Below are positions 33,286-41,778 of a stretch of 51,624 nucleotides of DNA, piece after piece. Source of the DNA: an uncultured Catenibacillus sp. (GTDB lineage Bacteria > Bacillota > Clostridia > Lachnospirales > Lachnospiraceae); assembly GCA_934339005.1 (NCBI GenBank), contig CAKRHR010000018.1, forward strand, positions 1 to 51,624. Direction: 5' to 3'. The notes beneath the pieces were generated by a model. That model was not told the origin of the DNA and did no database searches. It saw only the letters and a list, made by a program, of their open reading frames with translations. Within the stretch, counting starts at the first letter, position 1. The number at the start of each line of letters is the position of its first letter. A program made the position numbers and the translations under genes.

Positions 33286-34458
33286 ATGAGTAAAGTAGGG
33301 ATTGGTATTATTGGTTGCGGTACAATCGCAGATGTTTACATGACTAATATTACACAGCATTATAATAATATTGAATTACTGGCAGTGGCAGACCTTTATA
33401 TTGAAAAAGCACAGCAGGCTGCAGAAAAATTCAACGTGCCACGCGCTTGCAGTGTGGATGAACTGCTGGCTATGGATGAGATTAAGATTGTTTTAAATCT
33501 GACAATTCCTGCTGCACATTACAGTGTGAATATGCAGATTTTAAATGCGGGCAAACATTTATACTGTGAAAAACCTTTAACACTTGATTTTAATGACGCT
33601 AAAGAAGTTGTTGAAACAGCAAAAGCCAAAGGCTTGATGGCAGTATCAGCGCCGGATACATTCCTTGGTGCAGGTGCACAGACATGTAGAACTCTGGTGG
33701 ATGAAGGTAAAATTGGTAAGGTCATTGGTTTTACTGCAAATATGACATGCCCTGGACATGAATTGTGGCATCCTGCGCCGGGCTTTTATTACAAAAATGG
33801 TGGTGGCCCAATGTTTGATATGGGGCCATATTATCTGGCAACACTTGTATCTATTTTAGGTCCGATCAAAAAAGTAGCATGCTTTACAACCATTGGTAGA
33901 AAAGAGAGAAATATTCTTGGTACAATGACACCAACAGAAGTACCAACACATTACAGTGGTATTATGGCATTTGAAAATGGTGCGATTGGTAATATTAATA
34001 TGAGTTTTGAAACATGGGATTCAAGTCTGCCTTGCCTTGAACTTTATGGCACAAAGGGCACGATCACAGCACCTGACCCTGATGCATTTAATGGTAAGAT
34101 TACATTATTTGACGGAGAACAGTTAGAAAAGATTGTCAGCGCAGTGACAGACCCTCATCCGGCAAAGATTATCACAATGATGACACAGAGAGGCGGCTGC
34201 AAGAAAGACCAGCCACTTTTATTCCCGGAGGATACAAATCCGCGAAGCAATATGCGTGGTCTTGGTGTATCTGATATGGCACAGGCAATTATTGACGGCA
34301 GACCAGCAAGATTATCCGCAGAAATTTCTTTGCACGTTGTTGAAGCCTTAAATGCATTTGCAAAATCTGCAGAAGATGGTTGCATTTATGAAATGACAAC
34401 CACATGTACACGTCCTGAACCTATGAACCCTGAATGGGCATTATGGGAAGTTAAATAA
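33286..34458 (+). CDS. Gfo/Idh/MocA-family NAD(P)-dependent oxidoreductase
   Basis: A 390-residue sugar dehydrogenase-type protein. The dinucleotide loop is GIGIIGCGTIAD (residues 5-16), and the catalytic lysine lies in YCEKPLTLD (about 96). GGGPMFDMGPYYLATL is the substrate-side helix; the usual histidine of DxGxHxxD is absent and replaced by PYYL, as in several other members. It oxidises or reduces a hydroxyl on a sugar ring, often C3 of a glycoside or inositol. It is the third gene of the operon after an 88-base gap. Confidence 0.9.
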   Translation: MSKVGIGIIGCGTIADVYMTNITQHYNNIELLAVADLYIEKAQQAAEKFNVPRACSVDELLAMDEIKIVLNLTIPAAHYSVNMQILNAGKHLYCEKPLTLDFNDAKEVVETAKAKGLMAVSAPDTFLGAGAQTCRTLVDEGKIGKVIGFTANMTCPGHELWHPAPGFYYKNGGGPMFDMGPYYLATLVSILGPIKKVACFTTIGRKERNILGTMTPTEVPTHYSGIMAFENGAIGNINMSFETWDSSLPCLELYGTKGTITAPDPDAFNGKITLFDGEQLEKIVSAVTDPHPAKIITMMTQRGGCKKDQPLLFPEDTNPRSNMRGLGVSDMAQAIIDGRPARLSAEISLHVVEALNAFAKSAEDGCIYEMTTTCTRPEPMNPEWALWEVK

Positions 34459-34516
34459 AGCATTCACTGTCCCCGCGGTTTAATTGTTTTTGTAAGCTGA
34501 ATAGAATGTCTGGTGA

Positions 34517-34560
34517 ATTAATGCAGTACTTTGACAAAAGTACTGCATTAATGCTATCAT
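34517..34560 (+). promoter_or_regulatory. ROK-gene promoter overlapped by a 16-bp palindrome
   Basis: ATTAATGCAGTACTTT (34517-34532) and AAAGTACTGCATTAAT (34537-34552) are perfect complements around a four-base centre. TTGACA (34531-34536) lies across the centre and TATCAT (34555-34560) follows 18 bases on. There is no T-run, so it is better read as an operator over a promoter than as a terminator, probably for autoregulation of the ROK gene. Confidence 0.6.
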
Positions 34561-34700
34561 AGGATAAGAGTGTTAAAAGTATGAAATGCAATTGTGTCTG
34601 TACAAATATGCAATTGCAATTTGGAGTGACTGACACGAAGAAACATCCAAAACGTCATTAAATGTCGTAAAACATAGAAAATATAAAGGCAGGATATATT

Positions 34701-35816
34701 ATGGAAGCAACAACAAATAAAGAAGTACGTTCAAATAACCGAAAAAGAATTGTCAATCTGCTGTTTCAAAATGGCGAGATGCCAAAGCAGGATATTGTAA
34801 AAAAACTGGATATGAGCCTTGCAACAGTGAATTATCTTGTCAAAGAGCTGACAGAAATCGGATTGCTGACAACAGGAAAAGCCCTTGGTTCAACTGGCGG
34901 CAGAAAACCGGTATGTATTAAACCAGTGTACGATGCAAAATGCTCAATTGGTGTGGAAGCAGCACAGGATATTGTACGAATTGTTGTATTAAATCTTGGT
35001 ACACATATTGTGGCAGAGGCTTCTTATGCCCTGAAGCAGGAAAATGCGCTCGAATATTGGGAAAATGTCGGTAAACTCATTCGTAAATTTGCCGAAGAAA
35101 ATCAGCTTGCCGAAGAAAAATTGTTAGACATTGGTATCACTTTGGGCATGACGATGCAGGATGAGTCACTGGTTTTGAGAAAAGCCAGTAGTCAGGAACT
35201 TGAACTTGATTTAGAACTTGCAAAAAAAGGCCTTGGCATGCCTGTGCATTTTAGAAACAGTACGAAGATGGCGGCAGTGGCAGAGTGTTGGCGAGATAAT
35301 CAGGTGGCAGATTCGGATTTTATTTTTATATACCTTGGCACTAAAGTCAGCGGTGCATGTGTACAGAATAAAAATGTCATGAATTTTGCAGGCATTAATG
35401 GAGAACTTGGTTGTATGGTGACATGCGGCAATCCGGAGATTATCCGTATAGATACATTATACTCAAAAAAAGAATTGTATAAAAAGGGTAACTGCAAACA
35501 TACAAAAGAGTTTTTTGAACAGCTTGATAATGGTAATTCTCTTTGTGTGGCAGCATGGGATAACTATCTTACAGAATTATCTAAATTTTTGTACAATCTG
35601 TTATGCATTTTTGGATGGAAAATTATTCTTGGTGGTTCATTAAGTCCGTATCTTAAACCTTATATTGGGCGCATTGAGGCGCAGATGAAAGAATTATATC
35701 CATTTGAATATTTTCCGGAAAATATTTTATCTGTTACAACATTAGGAGAATACGGTGCAGCAGCCGGCGCGGCAATGCTGCCAATTGATAAATTTTTGGA
35801 AGAAGTATCGGAGTAA
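34701..35816 (+). CDS. ROK-family transcriptional regulator (NagC/XylR type)
   Basis: A 371-residue protein with an N-terminal winged helix-turn-helix (about 15-65: NRKRIVNLLFQNGEMPKQDIVKK, split here as a landmark) and a ROK sugar-kinase-like domain (IGVEAAQD; later GINGELG). The zinc motif CxCGxxGC of sugar-binding ROK proteins is not present: the region reads GCMVTCGN. It probably represses or activates the neighbouring operon in response to a sugar. It lies directly after the Gfo/Idh gene and before two transporters. The palindrome in its promoter and the inverted repeat at 31165 are candidate sites. Confidence 0.88.
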   Translation: MEATTNKEVRSNNRKRIVNLLFQNGEMPKQDIVKKLDMSLATVNYLVKELTEIGLLTTGKALGSTGGRKPVCIKPVYDAKCSIGVEAAQDIVRIVVLNLGTHIVAEASYALKQENALEYWENVGKLIRKFAEENQLAEEKLLDIGITLGMTMQDESLVLRKASSQELELDLELAKKGLGMPVHFRNSTKMAAVAECWRDNQVADSDFIFIYLGTKVSGACVQNKNVMNFAGINGELGCMVTCGNPEIIRIDTLYSKKELYKKGNCKHTKEFFEQLDNGNSLCVAAWDNYLTELSKFLYNLLCIFGWKIILGGSLSPYLKPYIGRIEAQMKELYPFEYFPENILSVTTLGEYGAAAGAAMLPIDKFLEEVSE

Positions 35817-35925
35817 AAGATTCAAAATAATGAAATTTTTCAAGCATAATTTGTACTTAAAGATAAAATAGTGTGGGTTTGATATAAAATTATTAAAGAA
35901 AAATTAAAACTAAAAATATGACTAT

Positions 35926-35967
35926 AAAATCAGAGCAGAGATAGTATTTATTTTGCTCTGATTTTTT
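35926..35967 (+). terminator. Terminator after the ROK gene
   Basis: AAAATCAGAGCA (35926-35937) pairs with TGCTCTGATTTT (35954-35965), then further T's. The rest of the 326-base gap is AT-rich with a promoter for the next gene. Confidence 0.8.
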
Positions 35968-36067
35968 AAAATTAAGATGTTTGAGGTAATGCATGCATCA
36001 ATAAATAAAAAATTATGCAACACTGCTAATTTTACATGGAATTTTCAAACCATTTTAGTGCAATGAC

Positions 36068-36097
36068 TTGACAAATATATAATAAATAGTTTATAAT
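36068..36097 (+). promoter_or_regulatory. Promoter of the small membrane protein gene
   Basis: Consensus TTGACA, 18-base spacer, consensus TATAAT, about 45 bases before the start codon. Confidence 0.65.
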
Positions 36098-36142
36098 CTT
36101 TATATATTATTTATAAAGTGTTGAAAGTTGTAGGAATAAAAT

Positions 36143-36478
36143 ATGAATATTTTTAATAATTTGCAGAAGTTCAGAGGAATTGTAATGTTAATCGGCTTTT
36201 GTGTGATTATGGCTCTTGTGGCCACTGGCAAAAGCATGATGGTGATATTACTTGTTTTGGGTGCTCTGGATTTTATTTATGGCCTTTTTTCATTTAAGGC
36301 ACCGGGTGCAAGAACCCAGGGAATATGTATGATGCTGACAGGTATTTATATTGTAATTATGGGGATTATTTTTGTGGCAAATATTTTTGCGGAGAAGATT
36401 TTCTGGACAGTCAGTGCAGGTGGACTGATAGTATTAGCTGTTATTGGGCTTTTAATTATCAGACGTCGCGAGAATTAA
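36143..36478 (+). CDS. Small integral membrane protein, unknown
   Basis: A 111-residue protein with about four hydrophobic segments (roughly 12-28, 31-50, 60-80, 87-106) and a basic C-terminus RRREN. No family is recognised. It has no strong Shine-Dalgarno (GTAGGA lies nine bases ahead). It stands between the ROK regulator and a GntP-type permease, each separated by its own promoter region, so co-function is only suggested by position. Confidence 0.7.
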   Translation: MNIFNNLQKFRGIVMLIGFCVIMALVATGKSMMVILLVLGALDFIYGLFSFKAPGARTQGICMMLTGIYIVIMGIIFVANIFAEKIFWTVSAGGLIVLAVIGLLIIRRREN

Positions 36479-36585
36479 TTTATGAAAGTATATTTTCAAA
36501 TTTATAATAAATTGATAATTTGATTTGCCAAAGTTCATTACAGTAAAATATAGGGCTGTAAACAATTAAAAATGGTAATACAGCA

Positions 36586-36606
36586 TGTATGCAGACCAGT
36601 CATACA
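36586..36606 (+). promoter_or_regulatory. Inverted repeat ahead of the permease gene
   Basis: TGTATG and CATACA around a nine-base centre, inside the 173-base gap. A TATAAT lies at 36614-36619 without a good -35. It may be a regulator site. Confidence 0.3.
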
Positions 36607-36651
36607 GCTTTATTATAATAATGCTTTAAAGTTTATTAGGGAGGAAAAATT

Positions 36652-38112
36652 ATGGCATTAGGTATTATTGGTATTATTGTTGCACTTGCTATTTTCTTAT
36701 ATGGTGCATACAAGAACGTATCCGTATTATACCTTGCACCATTATGTGGTATCATTGTTGCAGTGACAAACGTGCTCACAATTACAACATATGATTTTGC
36801 AACAGGTGCACTGGTATCAAATCCTTTGACAATCACAGAGGCTTTTACTTCATTACACGTAGGTGCAGTTGATTTCGCTAATCAGGGCGGAAACATCACT
36901 TACAGTGTCGGCGGTGTTGTCGGAATGATTATGGCTGTATTCCCAACAATCTTCTTGGGTGCTTTATTTGGACAGATTCTGACAGCGTGTGGTGCTGCAG
37001 GTTCTATCGCAACAACACTTGTAAACAAACTTGTACTTAAGACAGAAGACCCTATGAAACGTGTAAACCGTGTTGTTCTTTCTATGCTTCTTGTAGAAGT
37101 TGTATTAACATTTGGTGGTGTAGATGGTTTCGTTACCGTATTTGCCACATTCCCAATTGCGATGATCATGGCTGAAAAATCAGGTATCCCTCGTCGTATG
37201 GTTCCTGCATTACTTGTATTATCCTGTGGTGCGAACTCAGCACCTTTCGTGCTTTCCATTAACAACATCCTTTGTATGGCAGTTCTTGGTACAGCGCCTG
37301 GTGCAGCAGCAATTCCTGGATTCATCTGCTTCGTAATTATGGAAATCGGCATTTACTTTATCTGTGTTGGTTCTATTAAGAAAACTATGAAAAAAGGCGA
37401 AACATTTGATGCAGGCAATATTAGAATTCCGGGTGAATCATTAGATGACAGACGTCCTAATATTATTATATCTGTACTTCCACTTGTTGTAGTATTCTTA
37501 CTTTTTGCTATTGTAAAGAATGCTTCACTTGCACTTGTTTGTGGTATCGTTGCAGCTGCTATTTTAATGAGCCAGTATATTCCTAAAAAACAGGATGCAT
37601 CTAGCAACGCAGTTGGTGCGTGGGTTGGTAAGATGGTTGGCGTTTTAAATGATGGTGCAGGTCAGGGTGCTTCAGCACTGATGACATTAACAGCAGCAGC
37701 AGGTTTTGCAGCAGTTGTTCAGCATACAGAAGCTTTCGGTGCAATCGTTGGTATGCTCTTTAGCATGAACGTATCACCATTGTTACTGACACTTATTCTT
37801 GTTGCTGTTATCGTAGCATTTACATCTTCACCACCGGCAGCACTTGGCGTAGCTTTACCTATGATCGCAGGTGCATTTATCTGGGTACAGACACCTATGG
37901 TTAATCCGGATGCTGTAGCCAGAGTAGCAGCGATTACAGCTTCAACATTTGAAACATTACCTGTTAATGGTCTTGTACTTTTAACAACAGGTCTTGCACA
38001 GGTTAAGATTAAAGATGCTTATATGCCAATCTTCCTTCAGTCTGTTATCATGACATTGATTGGTGCAATAATTTGTTTGATTCTTTGTACATTATTCCCT
38101 GGAATGGTTTAA
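36652..38112 (+). CDS. GntP-family permease
   Basis: A 486-residue membrane protein with about 12 spans and a hydrophilic loop near 250-270 (KKGETFDAGNIRIPGESLDDRR). The layout, with FGGVDGFVTVFATFPIAMIMAEKSGIPRRM, and the late FTSSPPAALGVALPMIAGAF helix, fits the GntP/gluconate:H+ symporter group of the ion transporter superfamily. It imports small sugar acids or other carboxylates. GGGAGG ribosome site. No sugar-acid kinase is nearby; the upstream dehydrogenase operon may use its substrate. Confidence 0.78.
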   Translation: MALGIIGIIVALAIFLYGAYKNVSVLYLAPLCGIIVAVTNVLTITTYDFATGALVSNPLTITEAFTSLHVGAVDFANQGGNITYSVGGVVGMIMAVFPTIFLGALFGQILTACGAAGSIATTLVNKLVLKTEDPMKRVNRVVLSMLLVEVVLTFGGVDGFVTVFATFPIAMIMAEKSGIPRRMVPALLVLSCGANSAPFVLSINNILCMAVLGTAPGAAAIPGFICFVIMEIGIYFICVGSIKKTMKKGETFDAGNIRIPGESLDDRRPNIIISVLPLVVVFLLFAIVKNASLALVCGIVAAAILMSQYIPKKQDASSNAVGAWVGKMVGVLNDGAGQGASALMTLTAAAGFAAVVQHTEAFGAIVGMLFSMNVSPLLLTLILVAVIVAFTSSPPAALGVALPMIAGAFIWVQTPMVNPDAVARVAAITASTFETLPVNGLVLLTTGLAQVKIKDAYMPIFLQSVIMTLIGAIICLILCTLFPGMV

Positions 38113-38211
38113 TGACAGAACAAAGATAAAAACTATTACATAATAAATGACTGGTCAAAGACATCATAAAAATTAATTTGATGTTGAAAATTTCATAATG
38201 AAAAGCGTAAG

Positions 38212-38255
38212 ATGCTATGCAGTTTGTGTGGGGATTCAGACTGCATAGCATTTTT
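38212..38255 (+). terminator. Terminator after the permease gene
   Basis: ATGCTATGCAG (38212-38222) pairs with CTGCATAGCAT (38241-38251), then T5. Confidence 0.85.
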
Positions 38256-38430
38256 ATATGAGAGAAATTTTGTCAAAGGGTTTTATTGTATAAATAGGCT
38301 CTCGGGTCGGTGAGGAAAGAAATTGTCTAAAAGGGTGTTCTGATTTAAACGATTTCAGACCCCTATTTTAGTGAATTTTAAATAATAGGTATTTTATATT
38401 GTATAAAATATAAAACAATCTACAAAATTA

Positions 38431-38459
38431 TTGACTTTTCTCATAAAAAACAATACAAT
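38431..38459 (+). promoter_or_regulatory. Promoter of the MFS gene
   Basis: TTGACT, 17-base spacer, TACAAT. The 463-base gap also holds an imperfect hairpin (GGGTGTTCTGA with TCAGACCC) at about 38332-38373; no coding region is seen. Confidence 0.6.
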
Positions 38460-38575
38460 TAGCACATTGTTTCTGCGCAAGTTTGCAATTATAACACTGT
38501 GAAATATGCTCAAACAAGTATTTCACTAGAACTTGGCAAAGAACTAAACTATTTTTTATTAGGGAGGACGTTTTT

Positions 38576-39853
38576 ATGTCAAACACAAAAAACGGAAAAA
38601 CAGGTTCATTTAACCTGGGCGCAAAAGGTTGGGTTATCGTATTACTCGGTTTCTTTTCCTGTTATTGTTATTCAGCGCTGACATCAGACTCACTTAACAT
38701 TACAGTTAGTGCATTTGGCAGTATGGGTCTGAACGTGGATGCTATTTATTCATTATCCACAATCGCTACAATCTGCGGTATTCTTGGTTCAATTTTATTT
38801 GGTAAATTGATGGCAATGAAGACTGCATCAAAGATTTGGGGAATCTCAATGATTCTTACTGCAGTATTTGCTGCAATCTGGTCACAGGCACACAACATTG
38901 CCGTTTATGCAATTGGTTATCTTGTATGTTATGTATGTACTCTTGCAAGTGCGATGCTTCTTGGTTATCAGGTCGTTGCGAACTGGTTCCCTAAAAAACG
39001 TGGTGTTGCTATTGGTATTGTAACAGCAGGTTTCCCACTTTCAGCAGCGACAACAACTGCTGTATGTAGTTTCTTCGTAGGCAAACTGGGTATCTCTGCA
39101 TACTACATTTTTATCGCAGCCATTGCTTTAATTATTGGTATTATTATTCTGGCTTTCTCAAAAGATTTCCCAGAAGAAAAAGGTGCTTATCCAGATAACA
39201 ATAAAGATTTTGATTTTGAAAAAGAAAAGAAGATTCATGAAGAAGCACTTGAATATCTTAAAACTTCAAAATGGACAGTTAAAAAATGTCTGACAACAGG
39301 TCGTATGTGGATTATGTGGATTGCAGTTGGTGTGACAGGTTTCCTTTCAATGGGTATCATGTCAAACTTTGTTGGTAAATTCATGGAAGCTGGATATACA
39401 TTGCCAGAAATCCTTCCAATGCTTGGTATTGCCGGTGTTGTTGCTATTCCTGGTTCAATGTTTGTTGGTTGGTTAGACGTTAAACTTGGTACAAAGAAAG
39501 CTGGTATCATCGTTAATATCCTTGCACTTGTTGCGATTATTTTCTGTCTGACACCAATTCGTCCATTACACTACTGTGCACTGCCAATCCTTGCTTGCAT
39601 GCTTGGTGGTTCATCTAACCTGATGGTTTCCTGTACAGCAGCTATCTGGGGACGTTATGATTTCCAGAATGCATTCCGTGTTATTCAGCCATTGAATGCG
39701 ATCTTTACAGGTCTTGGTATCACAGTTGTAGGTATCGTTGGTACAAACTTCAGCTACACAACAGCTTATTATGTAATGTGTGGTATGGCACTTTGTGGTT
39801 TAATCGCTATGTGTGCGCTTAAAGTTGAACCAATCGATAAAGAAGTTCGATAA
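38576..39853 (+). CDS. Major facilitator superfamily transporter
   Basis: A 425-residue membrane protein with 12 predicted spans and a charged central loop (about 200-240: DFPEEKGAYPDNNKDFDFEKE-like, then LEYLKTSKWTVKK). The motif between spans 4 and 5, NWFPKKRGVAIGIVTAG, is close to the NxxxxKRGxAxGI pattern of the oxalate/formate-antiporter group. Substrate unknown; a small carboxylate or glycoside is possible. GGGAGG ribosome site. It is monocistronic with its own promoter. Confidence 0.86.
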   Translation: MSNTKNGKTGSFNLGAKGWVIVLLGFFSCYCYSALTSDSLNITVSAFGSMGLNVDAIYSLSTIATICGILGSILFGKLMAMKTASKIWGISMILTAVFAAIWSQAHNIAVYAIGYLVCYVCTLASAMLLGYQVVANWFPKKRGVAIGIVTAGFPLSAATTTAVCSFFVGKLGISAYYIFIAAIALIIGIIILAFSKDFPEEKGAYPDNNKDFDFEKEKKIHEEALEYLKTSKWTVKKCLTTGRMWIMWIAVGVTGFLSMGIMSNFVGKFMEAGYTLPEILPMLGIAGVVAIPGSMFVGWLDVKLGTKKAGIIVNILALVAIIFCLTPIRPLHYCALPILACMLGGSSNLMVSCTAAIWGRYDFQNAFRVIQPLNAIFTGLGITVVGIVGTNFSYTTAYYVMCGMALCGLIAMCALKVEPIDKEVR

Positions 39854-39884
39854 TAAGTGGATATGAGTCTCAAATCACTGAATG

Positions 39885-39917
39885 GATATGTCCCTGTCGG
39901 GCAGACAGGGACATATC
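39885..39917 (+). terminator. Strong hairpin after the MFS gene
   Basis: GATATGTCCCTGTC (39885-39898) pairs perfectly with GACAGGGACATATC (39904-39917) around a five-base loop. It has no T-run on either strand, so it may be an mRNA 3'-end stabiliser or a weak terminator. Confidence 0.55.
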
Positions 39918-40027
39918 TAAAATGGGTGGTTTGGGGCTCATTTTTTTGAAGTTATTTGTGCGTTTGTGTTTTTTGAGGCTTGCGGATTAAGGCAGTTCTG
40001 GAGGCGAAAAATGTCGAGAGATAATGA

Positions 40028-40055
40028 TTGCAAAAGCAAATAAAATCTGTATAAT
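40028..40055 (+). promoter_or_regulatory. Promoter-like pair with long leader before the DUF5688-type gene
   Basis: TTGCAA, 16-base spacer, TATAAT, 367 bases before the start codon. The gap 39918-40421 holds no gene I can support; its last 150 bases are extremely A-rich. I find no known riboswitch in it. Confidence 0.45.
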
Positions 40056-40421
40056 GAATCTTACGAACGAAAGTTCATCACTTCTATCATTTTAAATATT
40101 TAAAATATCAAGAATTTCAGTATCTATGGATTCGGTGTTTAGTTCTGAAGATGCATCCCCTGGAAAGATTTTGTAAATTATTTTTGAAATAAGGCATCAT
40201 AGCGAAAGTATATCATTTGTGCAAAATACAAAAGGTCTTAAATCATAGAGAAATTAGAACACAGAAAAATTATGAAAAATAGTGTGAAAAACAGAATAAA
40301 AAGAGAACAAACAGACAGAAAAATGAAAAAATCAGAATGCAAAAGTCATAGAAAATCAATAAAGCAATGATAATGCAAAAACAACAATAATAAAATCATT
40401 TAGACAGATGGAGGAAAAAAG

Positions 40422-41321
40422 ATGAGCTGTATGGAGTACAACACTTTTTTATCTTACATCAGAGAAAATATTTCAGATTACCTTGAGGATATCGAAGTTA
40501 AAGAAACAACAATTATACACACAAATCAGAATAACGGTGTGATGAAGGATGAATTGCTGATACGCACAGCAGGAAGTGATTATGCGACAGCAATAGGCTT
40601 AGAACCATTTTATCAACGGCATATGGCAGGGATAGATGCAGATACGATTTTAGATGATATTTCAGACGCTTATTTTGCCAATATGGTCTTTCCTGGACGA
40701 TTGAGTGCAAATGATTTACATATATTTGAGCGGGTAAAGGATTATATTTATTTACGCGTCATTAATAAGGAGAAGAATGAAAAACTGCTTGAGCAGGAAC
40801 CTTATATGACAAAACTTGACCTGGCTTTTGTGTTCAGGGTACATATTAACAGTGACTTCCATATGAATATTTCTGCACAGGTCACCTGGGATATGTTGAA
40901 GGCCTGGCATATAGATGTACAGCAGTTGTATGGACTGGCACTTAAAAATACGGCGCGGTTATTTCCGGCAAGGATTGCTTCTGTGACAGAAGTTTTAAAG
41001 CACCAGAATTATCCCGGGATTGAAGAAGCAGCGTGTCCTTTATATGTGATTTCAAATGCACAGTATGTGCATGGTGCGGCTGCTGTATTTTATCCGGATG
41101 TATTAAAGCAGCAGGCCAGATTGTGGCAGAGTAATATTTATCTGATGCCAAGCAGCGTGCATGAGATGATGCTGCTTGCGGAAAACTATGATGTTACGCC
41201 GCAAAAACTTGCCTCGATTGTACGCGAGGTGAATGAATGTGCAGTTGCAGCAGTAGAAAAATTGAGTGACCATGTGTATTATTATGATGCACAAAAAGAT
41301 GAAATCTGTATGATATTGTAA
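40422..41321 (+). CDS. DUF5688-type protein
   Basis: A 299-residue soluble protein. The pattern NGVMKDELLIR near residue 40, EPFYQRHMAG with IDADTILDDI, and the late ANAQYVHGAAAVFYPDVL-like and NIYLMPSSVHEMMLL segments fit the DUF5688 family that is abundant in Lachnospiraceae, often in several copies. Function unknown; the families around it suggest regulation or phage-like origin, neither seen here. GGAGG ribosome site. It precedes a 14-bp hairpin and the DUF1294 gene. Confidence 0.78.
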   Translation: MSCMEYNTFLSYIRENISDYLEDIEVKETTIIHTNQNNGVMKDELLIRTAGSDYATAIGLEPFYQRHMAGIDADTILDDISDAYFANMVFPGRLSANDLHIFERVKDYIYLRVINKEKNEKLLEQEPYMTKLDLAFVFRVHINSDFHMNISAQVTWDMLKAWHIDVQQLYGLALKNTARLFPARIASVTEVLKHQNYPGIEEAACPLYVISNAQYVHGAAAVFYPDVLKQQARLWQSNIYLMPSSVHEMMLLAENYDVTPQKLASIVREVNECAVAAVEKLSDHVYYYDAQKDEICMIL

Positions 41322-41372
41322 AACTTTTAAATCTGTGTCTGGACAAATTCAAAAAATCTTGCTAGAATAAGA

Positions 41373-41406
41373 ATATTAACTCTTTAGCAAGTTAAAGAGT
41401 TAATAT
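41373..41406 (+). repeat. 14-bp inverted repeat between DUF5688-type and DUF1294 genes
   Basis: ATATTAACTCTTTA (41373-41386) and TAAAGAGTTAATAT (41393-41406) with a six-base loop and no T-run; a terminator without a U-tract or a regulator site. A TATAAT follows at about 41420. Confidence 0.6.
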
Positions 41407-41448
41407 ATTATGAAAGTTGATATAATCATCACTGAGGTGGAATGTCTG

Positions 41449-41739
41449 ATGAAGGTTGCGTGTATACTATTAATAGTCTATTTATGTGTGATAAATGCAG
41501 TGGCACTTGTTGCGTGCGGCGTTGATAAATGGCGTGCCATTCATGGACGTTGGCGTATCTCTGAACGATGTCTGATGTTGCTTGCGGCATTTGGTGGCAG
41601 TATCGGCATGTGGGGAGGCATGTATTTTTTCAGACATAAGACAAAACATCCAAAATTTTATATTGGTGTACCGGCAATTCTGATTATTCAGATTATTATT
41701 GTAGTGCTTGTGATGATGAAAATTTATCATGTTTGGTAA
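41449..41739 (+). CDS. DUF1294 membrane protein
   Basis: A 96-residue protein with the DUF1294 signature DKWRAIHGRWRISE, LLAAFGGSIGMWGGMYFFRHKTKHPKF (split: LLAAFGGSIG then FRHKTKH) flanked by membrane segments. Function unknown. I choose ATG 41449, eight bases after GAGGTGG; ATG 41410 lies against the hairpin and a TATAAT, so it is probably upstream of the transcript start. glyA follows after 39 bases. Confidence 0.82.
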   Translation: MKVACILLIVYLCVINAVALVACGVDKWRAIHGRWRISERCLMLLAAFGGSIGMWGGMYFFRHKTKHPKFYIGVPAILIIQIIIVVLVMMKIYHVW

Positions 41740-41778
41740 TGAATCAAACTGCTTGAAGATGAGAAAGGGGATATCAAA

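Noticed and set aside
34517..34552. Palindrome as a Rho-independent terminator of the Gfo/Idh gene
   Set aside because: No U-tract follows, and a promoter with 18-base spacer overlaps it.
38499..38681. 60-residue ORF overlapping the MFS start
   Set aside because: Out of frame, no ribosome site, and it runs through the MFS ribosome site.
40255..40400. A-rich tract as a CRISPR or tandem array
   Set aside because: No regular repeat unit or spacing is present.
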